Shown: piece after piece, positions 33,831 through 44,662 of the stretch
Position numbering within the stretch: position 1 is the first letter of the stretch
Layout of the letters: the number at the start of each line of letters is the position of its first letter
Assembly (NCBI GenBank): GCA_037179385.1
Contig: CM074185.1
Coordinates: 51,959,000-52,022,999 of the forward strand
Direction: 5' to 3'
DNA length: 64,000 nucleotides
DNA from: Holothuria scabra
Lineage: Eukaryota; Echinodermata; Holothuroidea; Aspidochirotida; Holothuriidae
The notes under the pieces: generated by a model
What the model saw: the letters and a program-made list of their open reading frames with translations, nothing else
Told to the model about the DNA's origin: nothing
The model's database searches: none
Made by a program: the position numbers and the translations under genes

Positions 33831-34734
33831 AACTTTTAGGCTGGCTTACATGAAGCAAAGTGCATACCAAATTATGAATATTATTACCTGCACCAAAAGT
33901 TTGGTGAACCATAGGCTAATCATATTTCATAAAGTAGGCCTAGCCTAAGCCTAGGCTAGGCTATGCCAATTAACAACCAAAGGTTTAACCAGTTCACAAA
34001 ACAAGAAGTTAGCAAATCCAGCAGTTATTTGTAGGGTTTAACGACACACTAACACGAAGATGCAAAATCAGCAGAAAAATGTCGGTGACTTCAACACAAT
34101 TTGTCCTGGACTTGTTTAGGATAGGCCTAGACTAGCCCTTTACTTTAGCCTGAAATTTAAACTAACTTAGGCCTACGTATTACGCTACCCGGGGTCCTGC
34201 GTAGCTTAATAGCCGGATTATTTTCCCTGGGTCAGTTCGCGATGAAAATAGGATTTGTTTGAATTTGAGAAATGCTTGAGCCTCAGTTATATTACAAAGT
34301 CAAACTTTAAGACAACTTACTGAACGATTGCCTGCTTGAAAATACCAAAAAGTTTCTTCCAGAACTGTATATCTCAAGCAGAGAGCAGCATCTATGATCT
34401 CTCGCCTACGTGAAATTTACTCCGTGTATGGGATCGGATTGACCTCTAACGTTGGTACCAAGCTTCAAGCGCTGCTCGCGCAAACAGTAGGCTACGTTTC
34501 AATACAGCTCGATGTATGGCCCACATGACTACTACGTACATCATGACCATTTGTTGTAGACGCTTGTCCATGACTAATCCGGGAATTCCCGAGTTGATGA
34601 GATCAAGATTTCTCAATGAGCGGCATACGGCCGGGTACCCCAATACCCTAAGTTAGTGTGCCACTCAGTGCATAAAACGCTCTTGCAGTCAGTCGAACAG
34701 GACTACTCCATCTAGTGGCTGGGCAAGTGTAGTG
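33831..34734. other. Non-coding stretch with AGGCCTA motifs; higher GC near 34.4-34.7 kb
   Basis: CCTAGGC/AGGCCTA words cluster at 33935-34170. The interval 34380-34700 is more GC- and CpG-rich and could hold a promoter, but no TATA box, initiator or exon is convincing. A 65-residue minus-strand ORF (34446-34643) is unsupported. Confidence 0.35.
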
Positions 34735-35630
34735 TATGGCGAGCAATCGGTATCAAATCATGGGAAATTGACACATACCAATTTAAATCGACACCTACCA
34801 ATTTAAATTGACACATACCAATTTAAATCGACATATACCAATTTAAATCGGCACATACCAATTTAAACTGACACATACCAGTTTAAACTGACACATACCG
34901 ATTTAACTTCGACAAATGCCAATTTTAACTGACACATACCAATTTAAATCGGCACATACCAGTTTAAATCGACACCTACCAATTTACCTCATTAACATAT
35001 TTGATATCCCGATTTCGCAACCCCAGCAAAACACAAGCTCTTTGCAATCCGCTAAGGCCTCACCATCTCTTTGAACGCATTTAGCCACTGTTAAATGTCC
35101 ATTGCTGTAATGCTCTGTTGAGTGTGGTAAGTTGTTTTCAATGAGCGCACATGTCAGTAGGGCTTAGTTAGATGATGTTGTTGTACATATCACTCCAGTT
35201 TCTTACCAATTTGTTTAAGTCGGGTAGAGCTTATGTCCAGTTGTGGCTCCCTGGCTTGTTTTCAGTACCCCATTGATAACGCTGAGCACGAAGCACAACA
35301 ACAGTAGATTCCATTTTTTAACTCTTTCATTTCATTGAGGTGGTGAGGCCTTAGCGGATTGAAAAGAGCACGTGTTTTGCGGAGGTTGCGAAATCGGGAT
35401 ATCAAATATGTTAATGAGGTAAATCGGTAGGTGTCGATTTAAACTGGTATGTGTCGATTTAAACTGGTATATGTCAGATTAAATCGGTATGTTTCAGTTT
35501 GAATTGATATGTGTCAATTTAAACTGGTATGTGTCGATTTAAATTGGTATATGTCAGTTGAAATCGGTTTGTGTCAATTTAAATTGGTATGTGTCAATTC
35601 CCCATGATTTGATACCGATTGCTCGCCATA
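34735..35630. mobile_element. Foldback MITE with 20-bp subterminal repeats, 896 bp
   Basis: Long inverted arms (about 34735-35085 and 35340-35630) start TATGGCGAGCAATCGGTATC on each end. Each arm is built mainly of about ten to twelve degenerate copies of a 20-bp unit (ACACATACCAATTTAAATCG). The flanking GTAGTG (34729-34734 and 35631-35636) is an exact 6-bp duplication. The centre (35090-35340) is unique and non-coding. Confidence 0.88.
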
Positions 35631-35654
35631 GTAGTGCCCATATTGGTGCCGGAC

Positions 35655-35680
35655 CAGGGAGTTGCCAGAGCAACTCCCTG
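35655..35680. repeat. 26-bp solo hairpin, CAGGGAGTTG ends
   Basis: CAGGGAGTTGC and its complement are separated by four bases (CAGA). The same ends bound the 830-bp segment 48653-49482 and similar hairpins at 40175 and 46903. Confidence 0.7.
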
Positions 35681-35749
35681 GTTAGACCACTTAAGAATTC
35701 AGATAATCTTACAGTTATGTTGTGCTTGCACTAGCACAGATGTCAGGCG

Positions 35750-36215
35750 CAGATTCAAGGGAGTGGGGGAGGGGGGAGGCTTTTGCGGCCTCAGCCATCC
35801 CTGTTTTGCCAGATCAACAATAAAACATACTGCAAATTGGCAGTGCAACTCCCTCACTTAGCTGCTTGCTCTTAAAGGCATATTTTCATCATCCCAAACA
35901 GTTCCAATTCTTCCAACCTACTTACTTCTAGCCCCTCCCACATTTATCTAAAACTCATCTTTATCCGGACACAATCATTGATTATTGCTTCATGGCTTGT
36001 CCCAGTGGCCATACAAGTCCATAATGTGTAATCAAGACACTCTCAGTGCCCATGCTGTGTAATTAAACTATTATGCATTGTTTGAATGTGATGCCAATCA
36101 AAAAACTGTACCAATTGTGAGTTTTGATATATGTATACTGAAACTGTAGGGTGACGAATGACTGCCCTTAAGTCCCCCCTTCTTTTTGAATGCCTGAATG
36201 TGAAGTAGTCAAGCC
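35750..36215 (+). repeat. Dispersed repeat carrying a family-1 MITE
   Basis: Sequence on both sides of the MITE (GTGCAACTCCCTCAC on the left; AAGTC then a C-run and TTTTTG on the right) matches 37800-37960, where the MITE is absent. Confidence 0.65.
35876..36167 (+). mobile_element. MITE, family 1, with TTAA duplication
   Basis: The element is 292 bp and non-coding. TTAA lies at 35872-35875 and 36168-36171. The homologous unoccupied site at 37924-37927 has a single TTAA. Internal landmarks include GGACACAATC and CAAGACACTCTCAGTGC. Confidence 0.85.
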
Positions 36216-36295
36216 AATTAGGAAAGAGCATCGAATGTATGACCACAAGGCATTATGACAGAATGGGAACTGGAAGCACAAGCGACCAGACCTAT

Positions 36296-36512
36296 ATGGG
36301 CCCATATTGGTAAACCCATTTCAAGTCATTTAATTTTGCACCCAATTAAAAAGGGCCTCATATGGATAGAACATCAGGACTGGTTTTGTTTTTCCCACAC
36401 ATCAGTCGGTCGTTTACATGGGTCCCACTGAGAACTATGGATCTTATGGGCTAGCCCATATGGGTCCCTTTTTAATCCCGAGTGTAAAATCATATGGGCT
36501 CCATATGGGCCA
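36296..36512. repeat. Imperfect inverted repeat with CCCATATGGG motifs
   Basis: The two halves share GGCCCATAT, TTTTGCAC/TTTTACAC and ATTAAAAAGGG in mirror order. The same ATATGGG/GGGTCCC vocabulary recurs at 38150-38470, so this is probably a small MITE family. Confidence 0.5.
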
Positions 36513-37799
36513 AGAAATGAGACCTACTGCACTGTTTCTAGCTTACAAGCAAATGACAAATTTGTGTTCTTGAGCGAAAGTCATTGTATCGATGCACTGT
36601 TGGATGTTATACAGCCATCCCAGTAGCGAATTATCCCACATATTTCTGCTGGTTTCATTCAACCCTCATTATCAAAATATATTTACATTCAATTCAACTT
36701 ATTGAAGCCGGGCAGCAATATATATGATGCCGAGAGTAATGTTTCCTTGACAGTTTCAATATCATGAAACATCTGAACATTTTCATTCTGGCCCTGCATG
36801 CAGTGATAAGTCACAAGAAATGCCATTTTCAGCAATCCGACTTGGGATGCACTGATATCATAGTTCTAGCTGCTTTCATTTTCACCAATCTTTGAACATT
36901 CAGTTATTACCAAAACAATCCTTGCGTTAAATTCCAATATTTCTCCATCTTATTTTTCACATCTGTGTCCAAAATTAAAAGGTGAAGAGTTTTCGAGCAA
37001 ATTTCGAGTTTCGTCTGAGTTTTCTGAGAGTCTTAGTCACCAAACGAATTTTAGTCGCCCATTCAACTTTTTTATTTTGCTCATATGAAAGGCAAATTCT
37101 TCAGTTAATACCCCTGTTTTTAATGTTCCTTAGACTCCTTATAAAAAGCTAAACTTCCTTTTTGCTCGACACACTGAAAACAAATACAGATACTTCCATG
37201 CTCTTGTAGAGGAGTACAGTACTTTGCAGTACTGATCGGGAGTGACGCAATTTTGTTATTTTAAAGTTGTACTTGGTATTGTCATGTTAATTAACCATGG
37301 TTTTATCAATGTCCTGGGGGAGGGATGAAAGATTGTAAATTTAGCTAAAGATGTCACTGTTTTATGATTTTAATTTCTGGTTTTGATTTTTAATGTCATA
37401 TTCTTTTTATCTTCTATCGCTAGTCGGGGACGGTGCATGGTTCTGGACAAATTTATGGGGCTCAATTCCCAACTCCCCCTCCCGGTAGTTAAGCCACTGT
37501 TTTCTGCAGAGCATCGCTCTCAACGAAAAGAGGTTCCATTTTCAAAGTTTTTGGTAGGCCCTCCGTATATCCATCTGAGGATTGAACCAGTACATCTCTG
37601 GTAAGAGGCAAGTGTAGGGTCAAGGGTCCCGGCGGGCTCAGGTGGAGAGTACAGACAGATTCAATACATTTCCCTCACGGTCCACGATTGATGTAGGACG
37701 ACTACGAATTCACCCCTTCCTTAAGCACTTCATACACCCTTCATTCTCATTTCATCTAACTAAATATCTAACTTACTAACTAAATACTACCCCGTGGAA
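36513..37799. other. Non-coding stretch
   Basis: No gene is recognised. The 73-residue plus-strand ORF at 37383-37604 has no supporting context. Confidence 0.4.
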
Positions 37800-37960
37800 C
37801 AGACTGTGAAGTTCCCAGTTCCTCACCTTCCACCCCACCCCCTCCTCCCCTTTCGCCACATCAACATAGTAAAACATGGAAAATTAGCTCTACAGTGCAA
37901 CTCCCTCACACCCCTGCTTCCTCTTAAGTCAGCCCCCCTTTTTGGAATATCTGGATCCGT
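37800..37960 (+). repeat. Empty-site paralogue of the 35.75-36.2 kb repeat
   Basis: CAGTGCAACTCCCTCAC, then CTCTTAAGTC and a C-run with TTTTTGGAAT, match the two flanks of the MITE at 35876-36167 but contain only one TTAA (37924-37927). Confidence 0.75.
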
Positions 37961-38149
37961 GCCTGTATATGGCACAGTGAGGGTAATACAGTCACTTAAG
38001 TCGCCCCTACTAAAATTAACCCTGACAAAGTCGCCTGCTTGGCCAACAAAGCCGCCCATAACAAAGTGGTCCCTAACAAAATAGCCTCAGTACGTCCTGA
38101 TAAAGTTCACGGTCCCTAAAGAAAAGTGGTAAAAACGTGCTATCAAACA

Positions 38150-38470
38150 TAGGTAGTAAACCTACATGGGTCCCTTATGGGTATAAGGCCCCTGTGGGAT
38201 GGGGTTGTAGAATCTGCTCACGATATTCACCCCCCCCCCCTTGTCCGACGTAAGAGGCAACTAAACTGGAGGATTTGTACCGCATTTGACATATATGACA
38301 CCATATAGTTTTAACACATTCGTGTTGGTGTGTCGTTAATTCTTTTTTAACTATAAGAGAGTATGCGTCCATTTGGATTAACTTAAGGTGCTGCCCATAT
38401 GGGTCTCTTATCATACAATTCCGGGTACAATACCATATGAAACCTTAGGGTCTATGAAATGGGTCCCATA
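38150..38470. repeat. Dispersed ATATGGG/GGGTCCC repeat
   Basis: It shares words with 36296-36512 (ATGGGTCCC near both ends, in opposite orientation). It contains a C-run at about 38230-38239. Its limits are uncertain. Confidence 0.4.
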
Positions 38471-38999
38471 AGATTCCCTTATGAGAATGTTTCCAGAAAA
38501 TAGTTAATTTTTGGGGAAGGGTGAGTCTTTGGGAGGCGTAGAACAGTATAATCTTGTCGGAGGCGACGGACTTGGCTTCGGAAAACAGTGTCTTGTCCGG
38601 CAGATGACTTTTTTCAAGGTCAGACTTGTTACCAGGAGTGACTTTGTAACCGGTGTCTCAGTTTGTTACTAGCCTGGGAGATTCTGTAGAGGGAACTTCA
38701 ATTGTGGGAGACTTTGCTGGGGTGCCTTGACAGTAAAAGCACGAACTTGAAGTAGCCTACGCCCATGATAACTCAGGGCAGGCCTACCGTCATGAAACCA
38801 GTACAGGCGTTAATGTTTCTAACTTCACATATTTGGAATCTGTTGCTGCAAAATTACACGATCTAATGTGGAATTTCTGTTGTCTTCAATTTAGGTTGCA
38901 TACAATCTACACGTTTCAGTCAGAAAATCAAGAAATTTAGCTGTTAAAATATAGTTTGTCAGTTGTCACTGTGTGCTGCGGAAGAATGTTTTTGTCACC

Positions 39000-39085
39000 T
39001 GCAAAATGGCCACCACAAGACTTCCGGTTGTTTCAATTTGTCAATACGCAGTTACGTACAGGCCTTACATCCAGGTATATAGATC
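39000..39085 (+). promoter_or_regulatory. Candidate core promoter block (YY1- and ETS-like sites)
   Basis: AAAATGGCCACC (YY1-like) is followed within 10 bp by ACTTCCGG (ETS core), a pairing frequent in TATA-less animal promoters. It lies about 150-220 bp before an ATG in good context at 39227. Only the motif match is seen; promoter function is inference. Confidence 0.35.
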
Positions 39086-39226
39086 ATTGGTAGATAGATC
39101 ATTGATGTAGAGCTGCATGTCAGTATTTCAGTTAAAACATCACAATCGTCGGTTTTCGCGATTCTACAGCTACTTTCCTTAAAAGATGAAATGTAAAGGT
39201 ACCTGAACCTCAACAAACACTAAGAC

Positions 39227-39600
39227 ATGGAAGGTGGTGCCAAGGTGAGTCAGCAAAAGCAGAAAGAGGGACTGGTTCAAAGAGAAATTTCTAGCATTCT
39301 GGGAGAAAGAAGAGTGGCCAGAACACTCCCAGACCTTAAGACGTTACATGATTGAAAAGTTGCGGGCAATCTTAAAGGAGAAGGTATATGACCCATCCTA
39401 CTGTACCATTCGCAATCAACTCATTCATTGATCATGTTCAGAAATGTTGGGAAGCTATCCTACGACAGAAATTGAGGGCGCCTGTTGACGAACACTGGGT
39501 AGGACGTGTCCAAAAAATATTTGAACGTATTAATGGGGCACTGTTTTCTGTAATAAGTGAAATTTTCAATGAAGAAACTTTTATGTGTTATGTTTTGTAG
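39227..39600 (+). pseudogene. Coding-like segment, frame broken (orphan)
   Basis: An ATG in good context (GACATGG) starts MEGGAK and is followed at once by a perfect donor (AAG|GTGAGT, GT at 39245). Beyond it, protein-like helical sequence continues in shifted frames: WFKEKFLAFWEKEEW and RRYMIEKLRAILKEKVYD, then, after another shift near 39420, FIDHVQKCWEAILRQKLRA and VGRVQKIFERI to a stop at 39598-39600. The amphipathic pattern suggests real protein ancestry. It is either a decayed gene, a gene with tiny indels from assembly, or a first exon followed by chance sequence. No family is recognised. Confidence 0.4.
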
Positions 39601-40019
39601 CTAGATATGTAATTTGCATACTTGGGGGGGGGGGGGGTAAATACTTGTGGTACACGGTGTACGTATTTTCGTTCATGTTGTTGTTGTTGTGTGTCTGTGA
39701 TCTCGACAGTTATGTTTTGTGTGTGTGTATTTTTTCCTTTTCTTTTTTTTTTTTTTCTTTTTTGTTGGGGAATTTTTCCCATTCTCGTCTGTCTCCAAGT
39801 AAATCATAGCTCCCATGTTACAAGAAATTGTGTCATTCAGTAAGCCTCACACACCAAAACAAAAGAAAAATGGGAGAATTATGGCGTGTTACCATTGTGG
39901 TACCGTTTCTTCCTTATTTACATAGAATGTACTTCTTTATAATTAAAAGCTGTCGGAAATGTTAGCCACGTATGTGTAGTGCGACTAATCATCAATCAGA
40001 CCATAAAGCAAAAGGGAGG
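39601..40019. other. Non-coding stretch with simple sequence
   Basis: A G-run (about 39625-39637) and a T-rich tract (about 39731-39765) generate spurious ORFs. No gene is recognised. Confidence 0.5.
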
Positions 40020-40150
40020 CCTGAATAGCTTCATGGTCCGACTTTATCTAGAGTAGGGAAAACGAGCCAGTGAGCCAAAACTGGAAAAAAGGCCGTGGCT
40101 TAGAAACTGAACAGTAAAACTCCATGTAACTAACTGTCCGACTTTCTCTA
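40020..40150 (+). mobile_element. SINE body/tail fragment
   Basis: GCCAGTGAGCCAAAACTGGAAAAA and TTAGAAACTGAACAGTAAAACTCC..TAACTAACTG match the body of the SINE at 54326-54560. The tRNA-like head is missing. It lies in the presumed 3' flank of the 303-residue gene. Confidence 0.55.
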
Positions 40151-40174
40151 CAGGACGTGTAAACAGCAATCATG

Positions 40175-40199
40175 CAGGGAGTTGTCAGCTGACTCCCTG
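40175..40199. repeat. 25-bp solo hairpin, CAGGGAG ends
   Basis: CAGGGAGT and its complement bracket a palindromic core (CAGCTG). The flanks AATCATG and AACAATG are similar at five of seven positions, as a decayed target duplication would be. Confidence 0.6.
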
Positions 40200-40220
40200 A
40201 ACAATGAGACCTAACACGAA

Positions 40221-41154
40221 TCAATTGTCAGTTCCTTTCCTTAGCTTGGTAAGACATTGTTTTTTCCTCTCGATTTTCTTTCTAATGTCATCATGTTCTG
40301 CAAAGTTTTGACTCCTCATCGCACTAATATGAACCTGTTTAGAGAGAGCGTTAACAAGAAATTGTCTTCTGAAATTTTCAACCTCTGGATTTCTTTGACG
40401 AGATAAATTAGCAATGCGACGAAGGGCATAAAACGTTCGAGGACGCTCTTCAATTTTTACTTGGCCGTTATGTTCAGTATTCAGCATGCCGTCGGCAGAC
40501 ACCAAATTTCTTCCAAAGCGCTCTCTATTTTTCGTGAGTTTGCCTCCGAGTGGCGGCGCTGTGTGCATAAGAGCTCTTCTTTGTGATAAATGTGTATAAT
40601 TCTCTTGAGGTGATAAGCCAGTTGGAAGTGTTTTGTTTTCATATTCTTCCTTGCCTTCCTTTTCTCTAGCTGATAAATTAGTAAGATCTTTGTCAGAGTC
40701 CTCTTTCACCGGAATATCTATCCTACTTATTCCGGCTTCTTCACTTTCAACGATTACTCCTTCGCGTCCTTCTGCAATAGCAGGTAAAGGAATGACATCT
40801 TTAAAATGCAGTGGTGGGTTTTCAACCTTTTTTAAATCTAATTCATTATCATTTGATGATTCTCTTAAGCTTTTTTCTAACCTATCAGATGCAATATCAC
40901 ATTGCCTTTGGAAAATATCGACCAAATTCTCAAGAAACCGTCCTTGTTCCCTATCCATCGCCCGAGATTTAACCAACCGGGATCTTTCAAGATATTTTAG
41001 TTCTCTTTGAAGGGAATCATTAGAGCGCCTCTCGTCTCGCCAAGTCTGCCAAAGTATCCTTTGATTTCTCTTCTGGCAATAGAGCCGAGCATCTCGACGA
41101 AGAAGAGACTCCGATCTAGAGGTGGAAGACATCTCGATTTGACCTTATGGAAGC
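40221..41154 (-). CDS. Orphan charged helical protein, 303 aa (main coding exon)
   Basis: The ATG is at 41132-41130 and the stop TGA at 40223-40221. On the coding strand a T-rich tract and CAG acceptor end at 41155, so the exon begins at 41154 with a 22-base untranslated lead. A plausible donor of an upstream non-coding exon is CAG|GTAC with GT at 41307-41306. Residues 1-90 are Arg/Glu-rich and probably coiled coil (RLYCQKRNQRILWQTWRDER). The middle 95-200 is acidic and likely disordered. Residues about 230-303 are basic and helical. No transmembrane segment, signal peptide or known domain is seen. Function unknown. The C-terminus is followed within 30 bp by a solo hairpin. No canonical AATAAA was found in the next 300 bp. 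Confidence 0.75.
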
Positions 41155-42556
41155 ATCTGCAAAAAAAAAGAGAGAAATAGTCTTGAGTAGCAGTACTCTC
41201 ATTAGTAAATACTTAGCTCAAAGCTAGCAACTGCCTCATCTAGACAATGTGCCCATTTCTCCGTGTCTCCGACCACTCTCATACCGTTCCCTGTTTCCGC
41301 GTTGTACCTGTATCCAGGTTGCCAGGATGGTCGCAAAATGAGCGAGAAGACATATTCACAAAAGAGCAATGATAGAATGTCTTGTCAAGAAGAGAGTGGG
41401 ATTTGACTTAATAAAATATTATTTGAGCAGACCCAAAGTCTTTATAAGCCTTTATTGGTTCAACTCTTATAAATCATTCAGACATGTCAGAAGGCTGTAC
41501 TTTATCAATATACCTAGGCTTTCCATGCTGCCAGGCCTATCAAAGAAGTTTAGGTGCGGGGATGGCACGGCATAGAAACAAGTTCGCCTTCTAATAAATT
41601 AGGGATGGTTCATTACCATTTTACTTGTCATTATTATATATCGCCAAGTATCGGCATCTAGATATTTCGAAAGCCGACATTGTCCCTTTTCGTAAGGTTA
41701 TACATTTGTACATATAGCAGACCAGATAATCGTGGTACTGTTGGCAATTTGAAAATAATAATTAATAACAGGCCTTCGGGATGTGAAAGAAAACATCCAA
41801 CTTCTCATTAATTGATTTTTCCACATTATATGTCGACATTGTGACGCTAATGTACGTGTCACAGTGTTTGATCTCATATCGCGATGTATAGATATATCAA
41901 CAAATCCTTCCACTATGATACAGAATTGCTCTATTACTATAGTAATTGCCTGGATTAAAATAGGATATCCCGCCATTCACTGAAAGCTAGCATGCCCCTT
42001 CAATGTCTTGGTCGGCGGTGGATCCAGCATGCCGTGGGTGCACGTGCACCCCAAACATTTCCAAAATTTAAAGTGTACCTCAAGTCAAAATATTCAAAAA
42101 TGTATGTTAAAGAGCAAGAAAAATGAGCTCTATCAGTCCAACCCCCATCTTCATAGCACATTCCTGAGCTGAGATGTAAGATGTTGAAGTTTATTCACTT
42201 AAAACAAATTTGTCCATTGCGCAAACATTTGTGATTTTCTTACTGTACAACTCACGTAACCTGCTTTGGTACAAAGGCATGTGAAGGGTGGGGGCAGACC
42301 CCAAAAGCTTCCGCAAGGTATTTCGTTCAGGCGTATGGTAAAAATCGGGCAGCTATTTGAGTTTTTAAACCAGGCATGTTATTAGTGAAACGAAAACTCC
42401 TACAGTAAATAAATTTCTATAGATTGTGCGCAATTGTCCAGATTCTTTTTAAACATGTCTCATGATATATACATAAAAGCATTCAGTCATTTTCATATTT
42501 TCATGACAAATCAAAGCAAGGATAAGATATATTTACGACACTTTCCGGCGGGTTTT
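41155..42556. other. Upstream region of the orphan gene and non-coding stretch
   Basis: It contains the possible first (non-coding) exon of the 303-residue gene near 41308-41350. Beyond 41600 nothing is recognised except a GGCGGTGGATCC fragment near 42014, which resembles hAT-type termini. Confidence 0.4.
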
Positions 42557-42835
42557 GAAGGCATATCCTCTCACCCCAATCTACAATTTTTGTAGTCCAC
42601 AGAATTTTTCAATTGGTTCAGCTCTCTGATAGACAGCAAGTTAAAAAAATGCAGAGCACACAGCCCACACATGCTTGTACTGTGCTGAGATTGTTTTGAT
42701 TACACATCGGGGGTCTTCTGGTCTTGTGCTCACCCTGAGGCAACAAACTGGAATTGCGTCTGTATGAGGATGAGTTTTAGACAGTTGTGGGAGGGGCTGT
42801 CAAAGTATGTTAGGGGAGTTATTTTGAGCATTCTT
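42557..42835 (-). mobile_element. MITE, family 1, reverse orientation, degenerate
   Basis: Left block ATCCTCTCACCCCAATCTACA is the complement of the family's right end. Internal CACCCTGAGGCAA-AAACTG and GACAGTTGTGGGAGGGGCT match the reverse complement of the family. The distal end is eroded. Confidence 0.7.
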
Positions 42836-44368
42836 TTTCTGAATGCAACACAACACACCCCTGAGTCTTTTTTTTTTTCTCCACTGTATGTTTTCAACCC
42901 TAGTAATTAATTAACAAGTTATTTCGTGGACGGAACATTTTGTCGCGGACGGGAAATTTCCAATTGAAAGTGCACACATTGCAGTACCTTCATCAACTCT
43001 ATACCCTGCCTTACCTGTTTACTGTGTATGTGCCAATCAAGGTGGGACTTCGCAGCTTACAATGAAAGACTCCTGAAGTCCTTAAAGTCTGCACTGTAAG
43101 TCTACTGTATTTGGCCCTCTATTTAACCTGGACCTATCTTTCTTAGTTCGATGTTTACAAATCATAGAGACAAAAGTAGGAAATACGTCATGGCCCGTAT
43201 ATTTACGGCTGTTGTTGCTAACCACATTTTAACCACCTGTACTCCACTTTGTAGGAATGATAGTTTCACAGCGAAGTACCATTGGACTGAACCAAAGTAC
43301 AGGGTTTGCTACCATTTCAGTGCAAGCCCACAACAAGACCACTTAACCAGTTTGGGAGAGGGGGTATACCAGTATAATGTAGGAGTTTTACCAGCCTACG
43401 GAAAGGGTTTGTCCTTCTCTAAAAACGGCCTAGGTGCTAAATCATTTGTTATCTTCCAGTACAGAACATTTCTATGGGTCAGATTTTTGTGTGGGGGCGG
43501 TGGGGGTTGGGGGAGGGAACAACTCACCTCAAGGTCCCATTCAGTATGTAGAATGACCAGCCTTTGGTGCATGGCACCACATTATGTGCACGCATGGGGT
43601 ATGCACGGGGCAAGCCGACTGAAGTGTGTGTGCCTGAAATTGACTAGCCTGCGTAGCGCCTCTGTGGCTGCAGCCCCTTTTAGACTGCAGCCCCTCAAAT
43701 TGATTTTTTCCTAGCGATGAGCTGGACGAAAAAATTCGTCCGCCCGAGGGCTAGAAATTGACCACCATGATACCAATATGTTTTCCACACTGATCACAGT
43801 AATGATCATCTGTGTAATGTTTGCATTGTGAAATTTGAATGGTGGTTTATGTACCATATCTGTAGTGATAGTGAAGCTTTTAATCATGAGGTTTTCCGTA
43901 CAGGTTCTTCCCCCAGAAGCCGCCACAACACTCCAACAGACCTATGTACAGTGTAAATATACACATAGGAGTGTGAATGAATAATTAAAGTGTTCTACCC
44001 TTTCTTCAATATACTATCTGTTTCAATTTCCAGTTTCAATTTTGGCCATTTGTCATGAAGACAACAAACCCTATCTGTCCCTGTGACCCTAACTCCCGCC
44101 ACAGGCTATCAGTGGGGCACGGGCATACCAGTTTAAACAGTTTTTACGCTCCTTTTATGTTCCCTGCTTTACGCCACTGTTAACTCATTGCGACTGCCTG
44201 TGTACCCAAAGAAATGTATTGCAGAGCATGAAAAATGAATTCAAATAGTCCAGTCTTCATCTTTATAGGACATTCCTGACGGTTAAGTTATAAAATTTCG
44301 AAATTTATTTACTCCATGTAAATTAGTATATTGCGATAATTTGTGGTGTCTTTGTGGTACTACTTTAA
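42836..44368. other. Non-coding stretch
   Basis: A 187-codon plus-strand ORF (43151-43714) crosses a G-run and low-complexity sequence and has no domain. It is not annotated as a gene. No bounded repeat is recognised. Confidence 0.45.
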
Positions 44369-44662
44369 GGCCCAGTTCTCTCACCCCAAACAGTAACAAT
44401 TCTCCTAACCCTCTTACTTAAGCCCCTCCCACAATTGTCTGAAATTCATCCTTATCCAGTCACAACTTCAGTTTATTGCTTCAGGGTGAGTCTACAAAAG
44501 CTCTTTGTCACAATCAAAACACTCTCAGTGCAGTTCATGCTGTTTGATATAAGCTTTGGTAATCTGCATTGTTTGAATTAACAGTCAATCAAAAACAGGG
44601 CCAATGGAGAGTTTCTGTACCCCCGTACAAGAAGTGTAGTTTAGAGTGAGAGGATTGGCCCT
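44369..44662 (+). mobile_element. MITE, family 1, well-preserved copy
   Basis: TTAA lies at 44365-44368 and 44663-44666. The ends are GGCCCAGTTCTCTCACCCC and the complement of AGGGCCAATCCTCTCAC. The length is 294 bp. It carries the standard internal landmarks (AAGCCCCTCCCACAATTGTC, CAGTTTATTGCTTCAGGGTG). Confidence 0.85.

Noticed and set aside
34735..35630. CRISPR-like array of 20-bp repeats
   Set aside because: The repeats are contiguous or degenerate with no unique spacers, mirrored in two arms within an inverted-repeat element, in a eukaryotic context.
43151..43714. 187-codon plus-strand ORF
   Set aside because: It crosses a Gly run from a G-rich tract, has no domain, splice signals or codon-usage support, and looks like chance.
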